Below are positions 39,425 through 47,973 of a stretch of DNA of 64,000 nt, piece after piece (positions within the stretch are counted from its first letter, which is position 1; each line of letters starts with the position of its first letter). The position numbers and the translations under genes were made by a program. The stretch comes from Chloroflexota bacterium (GTDB taxonomy: Bacteria > Chloroflexota > Ktedonobacteria > Ktedonobacterales > JADMIN01). Under the pieces are notes generated by a model. It ran no database searches. It was not told the DNA's origin and saw only the letters and a list, made by a program, of their open reading frames with translations. The stretch is taken from NCBI GenBank assembly GCA_021323855.1, contig JAJPKE010000017.1, forward strand, positions 248,001 to 312,000, in the 5' to 3' direction.

Positions 39425-40567
39425 ATGGCGGATGTGCGATTCGAGCATGTCTACAAACGGTACGGCGACGGAGCGAACGTCATTTCGGACCTGAACCTAC
39501 AGGTGCGCGACCAGGAGTTTCTGGTGCTGGTGGGGCCATCGGGCTGTGGCAAATCTACGGCGCTGCGCATGATCGCCGGATTGGAAGAAATTTCCGATGG
39601 CGACCTGTACATCGGCCAGCGGCGGGTCAACGATGTAGCGCCCAAAGACCGCGACATTGCGATGGTGTTTCAGAACTACGCGCTCTATCCGCATATGAGC
39701 GTCTTCGACAACATGGCGTTCAGCCTCAAATTGCGCCATCTGCCGAAAGCCGACATTGCAGATCGTGTCCAGAAAGCGGCAACGATGCTGGGCATCCGCG
39801 ACTATCTGCAACGCAAGCCGCGCGAACTCTCCGGCGGCCAGCGGCAGCGGGTGGCGCTGGGGCGGGCGATTGTGCGCGAACCGCAGGTGTTCCTGATGGA
39901 TGAGCCGCTCTCCAATCTGGACGCCAAACTGCGGGTGCAGACACGCGCGGATATCGCGCGGCTGCATCAGCAGGTGCCGACGACCACGGTGTACGTGACG
40001 CACGACCAGGTGGAGGCGATGACGATGGGCGACCGCATAGCCGTCCTCAACGCTGGCATCATCCAGCAGCTTGGCACGCCGACCGAACTCTATGAGACCC
40101 CGGCCAACCTCTTCGTCGCTGGGTTTATCGGCTCGCCCTCGATGGACTTCTTCAATGCGCGGCTGGTGCGGCAGGGGGATGGCGCGCCGGTCGTTCTGAT
40201 TGGCGAAGGCGCGGACGAACACAAACTGACGCTTGAGGGTGAAACCGCAACCCAGGTAGCAGGACAGGCCACCGCCGATGGACGCCCGGTGATCGTCGGG
40301 ATCCGTCCCGAAGCCTTCGCGCTGGCGGGCGACGCCACAGAGAATACACTGACGGGCACGGTAGACGTGGTGGAGCATCTGGGCAACGAGCAGCTCGTCT
40401 ATATTCGCATCCCCGGCGCGATGGTGCCGGAGACGGCGGAGACACGCGGCTCGACGGCACGCCTGCCCGCGCACGCCGATATCCACCTCAACGAAAAGTT
40501 GACGCTCGCGGTGGATACCAACAGGCTGCATCTCTTTGATCCGGCGACAACGAACCGCTTTGTGTGA
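39425..40567 (+). CDS. ABC sugar importer ATPase (MsmX/UgpC/MalK type)
   Basis: 380 residues. Walker [11 protein letters not shown]-loop [10 protein letters not shown], signature [14 protein letters not shown], Walker [13 protein letters not shown], His-switch VTHDQVEAM. The C-terminal TOBE part ([12 protein letters not shown], then [19 protein letters not shown]) is that of carbohydrate-importer ATPases. Such ATPases may serve several importers. ATG 39425 is preceded by AGAGAGGATAGC. Last gene of the operon. Confidence 0.96.
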   Translation: MADVRFEHVYKRYGDGANVISDLNLQVRDQEFLVLVGPSGCGKSTALRMIAGLEEISDGDLYIGQRRVNDVAPKDRDIAMVFQNYALYPHMSVFDNMAFSLKLRHLPKADIADRVQKAATMLGIRDYLQRKPRELSGGQRQRVALGRAIVREPQVFLMDEPLSNLDAKLRVQTRADIARLHQQVPTTTVYVTHDQVEAMTMGDRIAVLNAGIIQQLGTPTELYETPANLFVAGFIGSPSMDFFNARLVRQGDGAPVVLIGEGADEHKLTLEGETATQVAGQATADGRPVIVGIRPEAFALAGDATENTLTGTVDVVEHLGNEQLVYIRIPGAMVPETAETRGSTARLPAHADIHLNEKLTLAVDTNRLHLFDPATTNRFV

Positions 40568-40589
40568 AGCTGCTATCGCAAGCTATAAT
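40561..40589 (+). promoter_or_regulatory. Possible promoter of the AhpD-like gene
   Basis: TATAAT at 40584-40589, exact consensus, with a poor -35 (TGTGTG) 17 bp upstream overlapping the ABC ATPase stop. It would give a ~70-nt leader. Confidence 0.4.
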
Positions 40590-40667
40590 GCCAGAAGAAA
40601 CCTTTATGCCGCGCTGTCTCCGTGAGGTGGCGCGGACATTCTTGTCTGCGAGAAAAGGATGGCAGTT

Positions 40668-41198
40668 ATGGCTCGTATGCGCCCATTGAATCCCGATGAG
40701 ACGACCCCAGAAGCGCAAGCACAATTCGAGCGATTCAAAGAGAAGCGCGGCAACATCCCCAATATGTTCCGCACAATGGCAAGGCGCCCGGAGATCATGC
40801 TCACCGCCGTCGCGCATATGAATGCCATCTTCGACACGGGCACGGTGGATACGAAGCTCAAAGAGATGCTGGCGGTGCGCGTCTCACAGATCAACGACTG
40901 CAACTACTGAAAGGCGTCTCATACTGCTTTGGCAAAGCAGTTGGGAGCCTCTGAAGCATTGCTCGACGCAATGTACCACATTGACCAGCATGCGGACATG
41001 TTCACGCCAGCCGAACGGGCGGCGCTGGCCTTCGCTGAGCGCATGACCACCGACGCGCACGGCGTCAGCGAGGATATCTGGATAGATCTGAACGAATACT
41101 TCGATGAAGGGCAGATCATCGAACTTGCGGCGGTCATCGGCCTCTTCAACTACTTCAACCGCTTCAACGATGCTTTGCGTGTCGATATCACCAAATAA
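40668..41198 (+). CDS. AhpD/carboxymuconolactone decarboxylase-family protein, candidate selenoprotein
   Basis: 176 residues if the in-frame TGA at 40908-40910 is read through. The first 80 residues (RMRPLNPDETTPEAQAQFER, then LKEMLAVRVSQINDCNY) and the 95 after (KASHTALAKQLGASEALLDA, then MFTPAERAALAFAERMT) join into one complete AhpD/CMD domain. The family's redox centre is CxxC-x3-H; here it reads Cys78-Asn-Tyr-TGA81-Lys-Ala-Ser-His85, so the TGA stands exactly at the second catalytic Cys. The downstream frame is intact to a TAA at 41198, and a 17-bp hairpin starts one base past the TGA. Selenocysteine is the best reading; a Cys-to-stop mutation is the alternative. Likely peroxide or thiol redox role. 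ATG 40668 has AAAGGA eight bases upstream. Shown as one CDS; plain translation gives two pieces, 40668-40910 and a later fragment. Confidence 0.75.
40912..40950 (+). promoter_or_regulatory. Candidate bacterial SECIS hairpin
   Basis: Begins one base after the TGA codon. 40912-40915 pair with 40947-40950, 40917-40921 with 40942-40946 and 40923-40930 with 40934-40941: 17 pairs (one G-U), with single bulges at G916 and T922 (last three digits). The apical loop is GGC at 40931-40933. A bulged U on the 5' side and G in the loop also mark the E. coli fdhF SECIS. Confidence 0.6.
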
Positions 41199-41218
41199 AG
41201 GCAATAAACACAAAGATG

Positions 41219-41251
41219 GGCCGTCATCCCACGATTTCGGATGACGGCCCT
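41219..41251. terminator. Terminator hairpin between convergent genes
   Basis: GGGCCGTCATCC (41219-41230) pairs perfectly with 41240-41251. No strong T-run on the plus strand; ATCTTTGTGTTTA follows on the minus strand. Serves the AhpD-like gene and the leftward sialidase-like gene. Confidence 0.65.
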
Positions 41252-41281
41252 GCATCACATTGGAGATGGCATCGGTAGCAT

Positions 41282-42793
41282 CTAGTATGCGGTAGGCGCG
41301 GATGACCGCGAAGCAGGTCCCGTGGCGACCGGCGTTGCCCCTGACGTATTGGCGCCGCCTACGATAGCCGACACACCCTGCGGTGAGGTATAGGTGGCTT
41401 CGTGAAAGATGACGCCAAGCGGCGCGAGCGCAACGGCGAATACCGGCGCGGCGTCGGCATTGCCCGGCGCAATGGAGGTGGAGATATAATCACCCACCAT
41501 GAACCCCTGACTGGTGTTTGCCAACCAGCTCAGCATCATCGGTCCCGCCAACTGCTTGGCAGCACTCCAGCTTGCGCCGCCATTGGTCGAAGAGATGAAC
41601 CCGACATCGAGCCTGCAACTCGTGCTGCAATCCCCGTTCGGATAGTAGTAGTAGGCAAGCGCAAGATGCGCCTTCTTCCCCGCTGTACTGCGGTCAACCG
41701 CCAGACCGGGAATGAAGTTATCCTGGCCGCTCCCAACTGGATTGATGGGGATGCGTTTGACCGTTGACCAGGTGAGACCATCGTTCGAGGTACTCAACAC
41801 CATGTCACTGACGGCGCAGGCGCTTTCAAACCGGCAGTCTGACCAGACGACATACACCCTGCCCGCCGCATCAATTTCTGCGCTGGGCAGCGGGATGCCA
41901 GCGCGAATGTTGCCATTCGGCGCGTGGAAATCCGCCTCTGAGACGAGAACCGGCGCGCTCCAACTTGCCCCGCCATCGTCAGAAATGAACGACGAGATGG
42001 TAAAGGCGAAGAAGGGCGAATCCAGTCCGACGATTGGCACGACCACCCGACCGTCCGGCTGGACCACCGGCTGGCCACCAATGCCGTGCGCGCCGTTCGC
42101 GGTCGCCTGGGCTGCGCTCCAGGTTAGCCCACCATCGCTGGAGGTGCTCATCTGGATGAGATCACCCTGGCTGTTATCGTCGTATTCCGTATAACAGTTG
42201 CCATAAAAGGGGCTGCTGGGTGAGTCGTCACAGGCGGTCCAGTTCTTATCGAGGAACTCGCCGGAGGTGGTGCCACGCAGGTCCACCCCGACTGGCGCGC
42301 TCCAGGTCAGCCCGCCATCTGTCGAGCGGCTGACATCCACGTCTACAGACGAGGCGAAGCCCGATGGGGCGTGAATGCCCAACCAGGAAATCATCCAGAC
42401 GTTGTGCTTCGCATCATAGGCAACGCTGGCGTCGCTGGCGCGATCATACACGCCTTTGGGTTTCGCAAAGACCGTGCTGGACGGAAGAAACCCATGCGTC
42501 CAGGTCATGCCGCCATCTAGTGAGGTTGCAAACCCAATATTCGACGCGCCACCGTTGAAGAAGCGACCAGATTGAAAGGCAGAGACAATCGTACTGCCAA
42601 AGGCAAACGTATCAGGCTCAACCTGTGTCTTATGCTGGCTGGTAGGGTTGGTGTACGGGTCACTGCTAATACGAATAAGGCTCCCACCTGCGGCAAAGGC
42701 AGGGGCAAGCGATACAGCGGTCAATACGAGGAAAACGGCGAGCGCCATTGTAACGCCCGACCACCGGAAAACGACGCGAGTACGAGCAGACAT
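41282..42793 (-). CDS. Secreted sialidase-fold (BNR/Asp-box) protein
   Basis: 503 residues. A signal peptide (MALAVFLVLTAVSLAPAFAA) is followed by a beta-propeller with repeated Asp boxes: SLDGGMTW, STDGGLTW, SSDGGLTW, SDDGGASW, STNGGASW and a variant SNDGLTW. Such boxes occur in sialidases and many other secreted propellers. I do not see the Arg triad or the FRIP motif clearly, so sialidase activity is not assured. ATG 42793 has GGAGC upstream. Leader contains a small palindrome GCATGCG/CGCATGC (42834-42853). It is exported to the cell surface or medium. Confidence 0.85.
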   Translation of the reverse strand: MSARTRVVFRWSGVTMALAVFLVLTAVSLAPAFAAGGSLIRISSDPYTNPTSQHKTQVEPDTFAFGSTIVSAFQSGRFFNGGASNIGFATSLDGGMTWTHGFLPSSTVFAKPKGVYDRASDASVAYDAKHNVWMISWLGIHAPSGFASSVDVDVSRSTDGGLTWSAPVGVDLRGTTSGEFLDKNWTACDDSPSSPFYGNCYTEYDDNSQGDLIQMSTSSDGGLTWSAAQATANGAHGIGGQPVVQPDGRVVVPIVGLDSPFFAFTISSFISDDGGASWSAPVLVSEADFHAPNGNIRAGIPLPSAEIDAAGRVYVVWSDCRFESACAVSDMVLSTSNDGLTWSTVKRIPINPVGSGQDNFIPGLAVDRSTAGKKAHLALAYYYYPNGDCSTSCRLDVGFISSTNGGASWSAAKQLAGPMMLSWLANTSQGFMVGDYISTSIAPGNADAAPVFAVALAPLGVIFHEATYTSPQGVSAIVGGANTSGATPVATGPASRSSAPTAY

Positions 42794-42980
42794 CTGCTGT
42801 AGCTCCTTTCAGATAGACTCGCTCGCTCTCAAAGCATGCGCGCACACGCATGCCGGTTCCTACACACTAATTCCTATGAGGTACCTGACGCCTACAGTGC
42901 CAAAAAATCCATGGGGAAGCAGGCGCAATCTACCGCCCAAACACCACCCCCTCACCGTTTCATCCCGATGCCTGCCACTG

Positions 42981-43007
42981 GTGCCAGTAGTGCCAGTAGT
43001 GCCAATG
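42981..43007. repeat. 9-bp tandem repeat x3
   Basis: GTGCCAGTA, GTGCCAGTA, GTGCCAATG between the divergent sialidase-like and purF genes. The rest of 42794-43139 shows no gene. Confidence 0.85.
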
Positions 43008-43139
43008 TGATGTATCCAGAGGAAGTATCGCTGCAAGATTGATGCCAAATTCCGCCAGTATGTGCGCCCCTTACACAGCCCGCTCCACTGTCGCTCGTGA
43101 TCGGCCATCGCTCGGTGTTGTGCGATAGGTCGCGGTTCG

Positions 43140-43169
43140 TTGTGGCTGCCGTCGCCTTTGGGGTACAAT
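43140..43169 (+). promoter_or_regulatory. Promoter candidate of purF
   Basis: TTGTGG (43140-43145), 18 bp, TACAAT (43164-43169); the -10 is preceded by TGGGG, fitting the TGG-N2-TACAAT pattern. About 70 bp before the GTG start. No PurR-like box was identified. Confidence 0.5.
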
Positions 43170-43237
43170 CGGGGTGGCTGAAGGGCCGCGCAACAGTGCC
43201 GTGCGCGGCGAGCGACAACCGGAAGGCAGGTAGGAGC

Positions 43238-44773
43238 GTGCGCAAAGGCGTCGTTGGCGAGACATCCGCCGATGAGACGATGGCACCATTGGTGGTGGAC
43301 TCGTCCCGTGAGTTCTGGGAACGCTGGGAAGATGACGAGCCGGATCGCCCACGCGAGGCCTGCGGCGTCTTTGGACTCTACGCGCCGGGCGAAGATGTCG
43401 CGCGCGTCACCTATTTTGGCTTGTACGCCTTGCAGCATCGCGGCCAGGAAAGCGCCGGTATCGCCACCAGCGACGGCTCCGCGCTCCACCTGCACCGCCA
43501 GATGGGCCTCGTCTCGCAGGCGTTCACCGAAGATGACCTCGCCACGCTCCCCGGACACCTCGCCATCGGCCACACCCGCTACTCCACCACTGGCTCCAGC
43601 CGCATCGAAAACGCCCAGCCCTTCGTGATGACTGGCACACTTGGCGATTTTGCCCTCGCCCACAACGGCAATCTCACCAACACCGAAACGCTGCGCGCGC
43701 GGCTGCTGCGCGAAGGCGCGCCGGTGGAGACCAGCAGCGACAGCGAACTGATAGCGCATCTGCTGGCGCGGGCCAGCGGCGCCACCTATGTGGAGAAATT
43801 GCGCCGCGTCATGCCGCAGTTGCAGGGAGCGTACAGCCTTGCCATCCTGACGCCGGATGCGGTGATCGGCGTGCGCGACCCGCACGGTATCCGTCCGCTG
43901 GCGATTGGCCGCGTGCAGGATCACTGGATCATCGCCTCCGAAACCTGCGCAATTGAAACGGTTGGCGGCGAAGCGGTGCGCGATGTCTCCCCCGGCGAGG
44001 TGATTGTCATTGCCAACGACGGTGAGGATGGCCTGCGGGCGCACACGGGCATGGCGCCGCAGAATCTCGCGGCCTGCCTCTTCGAGTACATTTATTTTGC
44101 CCGCCCCGATAGCTGCATCTCAGACCGCTCGCTCTATCTGGTGCGGCAGCGCATGGGCGCGCAACTGGCGGCAGAGTTCCCCGTCGCTGCCGATATTGTG
44201 ATCGGCGTGCCGGATTCCGCGACGCCCGCCGCCGCTGGCTATGCTGCTGCGCGCAGCCTGCCCTATGCCGACGGCCTCATCAAGAATCGCTATATCGGGC
44301 GCACCTTCATTCAGCCGGATCAGCGCCTGCGTCAGCTTGGCGTCAAGATGAAGTTCAATGCGCTTGGCGCGGTCTTGCAGGGCAAACGCGTAGTGATGAT
44401 AGATGATAGCGTGGTGCGCGGCACGACGGTGCGCCCGCTGGTGAAGCTGCTGCGCGATGCTGGAGCGGCTGAGGTTCATCTGGGCATCACGTCGCCGCCG
44501 TTCCGCTGGCCATGTTATCTTGGCCTGGATGTCGCGGGGCGCGATCAATTGATTGCCGCGCGGCTCTCGAAGGTGGAAGATATCGCCGCCGAAATCGGCG
44601 TTGATAGCCTGCATTACCTCAGCCTGGACGGGCTGATTGCGGCGATTGACCTGCCGCGCGACACGTTCTGCACCGGCTGCTTCACCGGCGTCTATCCCAT
44701 GCCAGTGCAGATGAGCCAGGCAGACCGCCAATCGCTCGAACGCGAACTGGCGGCAGGCACTGGCGTTTCGTAA
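43238..44773 (+). CDS. purF: Amidophosphoribosyltransferase
   Basis: 511 residues. First step of purine synthesis: PRPP plus glutamine to phosphoribosylamine. The N-terminal glutaminase starts at ACGVFGLYAPG, whose Cys is the nucleophile after propeptide removal; GLYALQHRGQESAGIATSDG and GHTRYSTTGSS follow. The PRPP motif VVMIDDSVVRGTTVRPLVKL is intact. A ~45-residue leader before the Cys is long for a propeptide. GTG 43238 is chosen with GGAAGG upstream; ATG 43280 is also possible and would leave a shorter leader. Head of the purF-LC7-purM-purN cluster. Confidence 0.95.
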   Translation: MRKGVVGETSADETMAPLVVDSSREFWERWEDDEPDRPREACGVFGLYAPGEDVARVTYFGLYALQHRGQESAGIATSDGSALHLHRQMGLVSQAFTEDDLATLPGHLAIGHTRYSTTGSSRIENAQPFVMTGTLGDFALAHNGNLTNTETLRARLLREGAPVETSSDSELIAHLLARASGATYVEKLRRVMPQLQGAYSLAILTPDAVIGVRDPHGIRPLAIGRVQDHWIIASETCAIETVGGEAVRDVSPGEVIVIANDGEDGLRAHTGMAPQNLAACLFEYIYFARPDSCISDRSLYLVRQRMGAQLAAEFPVAADIVIGVPDSATPAAAGYAAARSLPYADGLIKNRYIGRTFIQPDQRLRQLGVKMKFNALGAVLQGKRVVMIDDSVVRGTTVRPLVKLLRDAGAAEVHLGITSPPFRWPCYLGLDVAGRDQLIAARLSKVEDIAAEIGVDSLHYLSLDGLIAAIDLPRDTFCTGCFTGVYPMPVQMSQADRQSLERELAAGTGVS

Positions 44774-44779
44774 ACATTG

Positions 44780-44832
44780 TCGCGGCAGTGAACTGCCGGC
44801 GCAAGCACATAACGGCCTGAAGGCCAACTGTA
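44780..44832. repeat. Multi-hairpin dispersed repeat (family H), half copy E
   Basis: CGGCAGTGAACTGCCG and GGCCTGAAGGCC only; the second half is absent. Lies between purF and the LC7 gene. Confidence 0.7.
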
Positions 44833-44854
44833 GTTAGTAGGGCAAATTACACGT

Positions 44855-45220
44855 ATGGCGAACCTGAAGGATGCGCTCTCGCGTCTGCTGGCGATTCCCG
44901 GCGTCCGTATGACGGTGCTGGTGGGGCGTGACGGCCTACCCATCGAGTCGGCTGGCCGTGGTGAGGAGCGGTTTCACGAGATGGTAGGCGCGCTGGGCGC
45001 CAGCGCGCTGGGAACCGCCGAGGCGCTGGGCTATGACCTCGGCCCAGGCCACGCCGTCGCGGTGCTGATGGAATATCAGGATGCGCTGGTCAGCGTGGAC
45101 CCACTCAGCGAATACGCCGTCATCGTCACGCTGGCCGAAAGCGCCGCCAGTCTCGGCCTGATTCGCCACACCCTGCACTCCAGCCGCGACGAAATCTTGC
45201 GCCTGCTCGACATGCGATAG
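44855..45220 (+). CDS. Roadblock/LC7-domain protein
   Basis: 121 residues, one roadblock/LC7 domain: LLAIPGVRMTVLVGRDGLPI at the start, VGALGASALGTAEALGYDLG in the middle, and VIVTLAESAASLGLIRHTLH towards the end. In bacteria such proteins (MglB and others) regulate small GTPases. No GTPase is nearby; instead the gene is lodged between purF and purM. Ribosome site is weak (AGTAGGGC too far upstream). Its link to purine synthesis is positional only. Confidence 0.88.
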   Translation: MANLKDALSRLLAIPGVRMTVLVGRDGLPIESAGRGEERFHEMVGALGASALGTAEALGYDLGPGHAVAVLMEYQDALVSVDPLSEYAVIVTLAESAASLGLIRHTLHSSRDEILRLLDMR

Positions 45221-45235
45221 AAAAGGGTAGCGAGC

Positions 45236-46303
45236 GTGCCTGGGAAAGCCAACGAGACGACTGATGCCATTGACGCCTATACACGCGCTGGCGTGAATCT
45301 CGATGCCGCCGATGCGGCGAAGGTGCGCATGCGCGACGCCGCCCGCTCCACGCATGGGCCGCAAGTGCTGGCGGGGCTGGGCGGCTTTGGCGGCCTCTTC
45401 GCCTTCGATGCAGCCTCTCTGCGTGAGCCGGTGCTGGTCTCTTCAATAGATGGCGTCGGCACCAAGCTCAAGATTGCCTTTGCGCTCAATCGCCATAGCT
45501 CGGTCGGCGCGGACCTCGTAGCGCACTGCGTCAATGACATTCTGGTCTGCGGCGCGCGTCCACTCTTCTTCCTGGATTATCTGGCGCTCGGCGTCATGGA
45601 CGCCGATCAAGCCGTTGCCGTGGTGGAGGGTGTAGCGGCGGGCTGCCGTGAGGCGGGCTGCGCGCTCATCGGCGGCGAAACGGCGGCGATGCCCGGCTTC
45701 TATGCCCCAGGTGAATACGATCTGGCCGGCTGCATTGTCGGAGTCGTCGAACGCGACCGCCTGATAACCGGCGCAGCCATTGCTGAGGGCGACGTGGCGA
45801 TTGGCTTCCCATCGCTCGGCCTGCATACCAACGGCTATTCGCTCGCCCGGCAGGCGCTTGGCGAAGATCAGCTTGATCGTTTCATACCAGAGCTTGGTCG
45901 CACACTCGGCGATGAACTGCTTCAGCCGCACCGCAACTATGCGCCGGTTGTGCGCCCGCTGCTCGATGCCGGGCTGGTGACAGGCATGGCGCATATCACC
46001 GGCGGCGGCATGCTCGACAACCTGCCGCGTGTGATGCCGGAGGGGTTGGCGGTGCGGCTGGATGCCACCAGGTGGGATATCCTGCCGATATTCCGTCTGA
46101 TCCAGCAGCGTGGTATGGTTTCCTGGGATGAGATGGCGCGCGTCTTCAATCTTGGCATAGGCTATATCGTCTTCTGTCGCCAGCGCGATGCTGAGGCGGC
46201 GCTGGCGCTCTGCGCCGCGCAGGGAGCGCGTGTTATTGGCGAGGTGCAGGCTCATGGCGCAGGAGGAGAGATGGAACGGGTTGTGGTGGAGGGGCTGGCG
46301 TGA
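45236..46303 (+). CDS. purM: Phosphoribosylformylglycinamidine cyclo-ligase (AIR synthetase)
   Basis: 355 residues. ATP-dependent ring closure of FGAM to AIR. DAYTRAGVNLDAADAAKVRM at the start, VLVSSIDGVGTKLKIAFALN, VGADLVAHCVNDILVCGARP, ALIGGETAAMPGFY and GFPSLGLHTNGYSLAR are signature blocks of PurM. GTG 45236 has AAGGG upstream. The stop overlaps the purN GTG. In order with the purine cluster. Confidence 0.97.
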   Translation: MPGKANETTDAIDAYTRAGVNLDAADAAKVRMRDAARSTHGPQVLAGLGGFGGLFAFDAASLREPVLVSSIDGVGTKLKIAFALNRHSSVGADLVAHCVNDILVCGARPLFFLDYLALGVMDADQAVAVVEGVAAGCREAGCALIGGETAAMPGFYAPGEYDLAGCIVGVVERDRLITGAAIAEGDVAIGFPSLGLHTNGYSLARQALGEDQLDRFIPELGRTLGDELLQPHRNYAPVVRPLLDAGLVTGMAHITGGGMLDNLPRVMPEGLAVRLDATRWDILPIFRLIQQRGMVSWDEMARVFNLGIGYIVFCRQRDAEAALALCAAQGARVIGEVQAHGAGGEMERVVVEGLA

Positions 46304-46965
46304 ACACAGCGGAATCTGAGGCAGCAAGCCAGGATATAACACATAATGCAGATATCCCGACGATTGGTGTGCTCGTCTCTGGGCGCGGCAGCAATCTCGA
46401 AGCAATCTTCGACGCTATCGCGCGCGGCGCGTTGCATGCGCGCGTTGGCATCGTCATCTCGTCTAACCCCAATGCGCCCGCGCTGGGCATCGCCGCCGCT
46501 CATGAGGTGCCCGCCCGCGTGATCGTACCCAAAGATTACGCTTCGCGCGCGGAGGCGGGCATGGCAATTATCGCGGCGTTGCGTGCGGCTGGCGCGGTGC
46601 TGGTGGTGCTGGCGGGCTACAAGCCGATTCTGGATGGCTGCGTCGTCGGCGCATATCCTATGCGCATCATCAACATTCATCCCTCGCTGCTGCCAGCCTT
46701 CGCCGGTGGCATGGCGCCGCGTCCACAGGCCGATGCGCTGGCCGCTGGCGTCAAAATCAGCGGCTGCACGGTGCATTTCGTTACCGAAGCCGTGGACGAA
46801 GGACCGATCATTGCGCAGGCGCCGGTTCCCGTCTACGACGACGATACCGTCGAGCGGCTCTCCGCGCGCATCCTTGATGTCGAGCATCGCCTGCTGCCCC
46901 AGGCTATCGAACGCATCCTCTACAGCACTGTCCGCCTGGAAGGGCGGCGCGTTATTTTGATCTAG
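46300..46965 (+). CDS. purN: Phosphoribosylglycinamide formyltransferase
   Basis: 221 residues. Transfers formyl from 10-formyl-THF to GAR. IGVLVSGRGSNLEAIFDAIA binds the phosphoribosyl part; RIINIHPSLLPAFAG supplies the catalytic Asn and His, and TEAVDEGPIIAQAPVPV the Asp. The GTG start overlaps the purM stop. A strong terminator follows, closing the purine cluster. Steps between (purD, purL, purQ) are not in this window. Confidence 0.96.
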   Translation: MNTAESEAASQDITHNADIPTIGVLVSGRGSNLEAIFDAIARGALHARVGIVISSNPNAPALGIAAAHEVPARVIVPKDYASRAEAGMAIIAALRAAGAVLVVLAGYKPILDGCVVGAYPMRIINIHPSLLPAFAGGMAPRPQADALAAGVKISGCTVHFVTEAVDEGPIIAQAPVPVYDDDTVERLSARILDVEHRLLPQAIERILYSTVRLEGRRVILI

Positions 46966-46969
46966 GTCT

Positions 46970-47018
46970 GCAAAAGCGAAGGCTGGCGGCAAACATTGCC
47001 ACCAGCCTCTTCTTTTGC
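46970..47018. terminator. Bidirectional rho-independent terminator
   Basis: Core GGCTGGCGGCAA (46981-46992) with TTGCCACCAGCC (46996-47007), and outer GCAAAAG/CTTTTGC arms. TCTTCTTTT follows on the plus strand and the minus strand also ends in a T-rich tract. Serves purN and the convergent RRM gene. Confidence 0.85.
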
Positions 47019-47042
47019 GCTGCGAGCAGTCGCGCGTTGCCG

Positions 47043-47504
47043 CTAGTAGTCGCGGTCGCGGCTGCTGTAGCCACGGCCACCGTCATCACGGCGGCGGCGC
47101 TCGCCATTGCCATAACCACCACGGTCATAGCTACCACGGTCGCTATAACCGCCACGGTCGCTATAGCCGCGATCATAGCCGCCACGGTCGCTGCTATAGC
47201 TGCGGTCGCCGCCATAGCCGCCGCCGTAGCCGCCACGGCCACCGCTGCCACGCTCCGGGCGCGGCTGCGCCTCGTTGACACGAATCGTGCGATTGCCAAG
47301 CATCGTGCCATTCAGGCCGGCAATCGCGTTACGCGCGTCGTCATCATTCGCCATCTGCACAAAGCCAAAGCCCTTGCTCTGGTTCGTGCCACGATCAATC
47401 ACAACAGTCGCTTCGACAACTTCACCAAATGCCCCGAAAAGTTGGGCAAGCTGCTGATCGTCAGCAGAGTAGGGCAGATTCCCTACATAGATGCGGGTGG
47501 CCAC
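47043..47504 (-). CDS. RRM RNA-binding protein with Gly/Arg/Tyr-rich tail
   Basis: 153 residues. One RRM: RNP2 IYVGNL, then FGEVVEATVVIDRGTNQSKG and RNP1 KGFGFVQM, ending NGTMLGNRTIRVNEA. The tail (from ~85) is RGG/YDRGG/YSDRGG low-complexity, as in cyanobacterial-type Rbp proteins that bind RNA in cold or stress. The tail is encoded by degenerate short repeats and could promote phase separation (inference). GTG 47504 has AAGGAGCC upstream. A long leader may carry temperature control. Confidence 0.93.
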   Translation of the reverse strand: MATRIYVGNLPYSADDQQLAQLFGAFGEVVEATVVIDRGTNQSKGFGFVQMANDDDARNAIAGLNGTMLGNRTIRVNEAQPRPERGSGGRGGYGGGYGGDRSYSSDRGGYDRGYSDRGGYSDRGSYDRGGYGNGERRRRDDGGRGYSSRDRDY

Positions 47505-47973
47505 TCAGGCTCCTTCGTTCGTTTCTTACGATCTTCCCCCAACGCGAGGCCGGGAGACTGACACTCATGCGCTGGCGACATCGGCCAGCCATCCTCACAA
47601 CACTACAAACAGACAAAATACATGCGCGGCGTCGCTCGACAGACACTCAAGGGGGACAATTAGAGGCTTCAACCACAACACTGTCTACCCGTGGGCCACC
47701 CAAGTAGGTGCATACCGTACGAGATAACCTGCCTAAACAGCATACCACATAATCCCGCAAGGCTGCACACGATTACACAATGCCGCCAAATTCAATCAAA
47801 TCCAATCCATTAGTGCCACATGCCATTACCACAAAACGCGATAGATCGAGAATGGTACTTCAGCCAATCTTCGCATCTCAGCGTCGTTACGCCTATGCGA
47901 TACTGCGATGAGATGTCCGGTCCGCGTGATTCACTTCAACGCGCTGATGCTCAAGCTAAAGGAGCTACTGCTC
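47505..47973. other. Intergenic, no clear feature
   Basis: About 470 bp between the divergent RRM and DUF2277 genes. Open frames here lack support. It should hold both promoters, but no convincing -35/-10 pair was found. Confidence 0.5.

Noticed and set aside
39497..40531. Leftward 344-codon open frame opposite the sugar ATPase
   Set aside because: Antisense shadow of a gene with intact Walker motifs.
40668..40910. Reading the AhpD-like gene as two separate small genes or a plain pseudogene
   Set aside because: Both parts are in the same frame, join exactly at the catalytic Cys position, and a hairpin follows the TGA. A pseudogene stays possible but is the weaker reading.
42860..44044. Leftward 394-codon open frame opposite purF
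   Set aside because: Antisense shadow of a high-GC gene; purF has full family motifs.
45443..46405. Leftward 320-codon open frame opposite purM
   Set aside because: Antisense shadow; no domain, and purM/purN motifs are complete on the plus strand.
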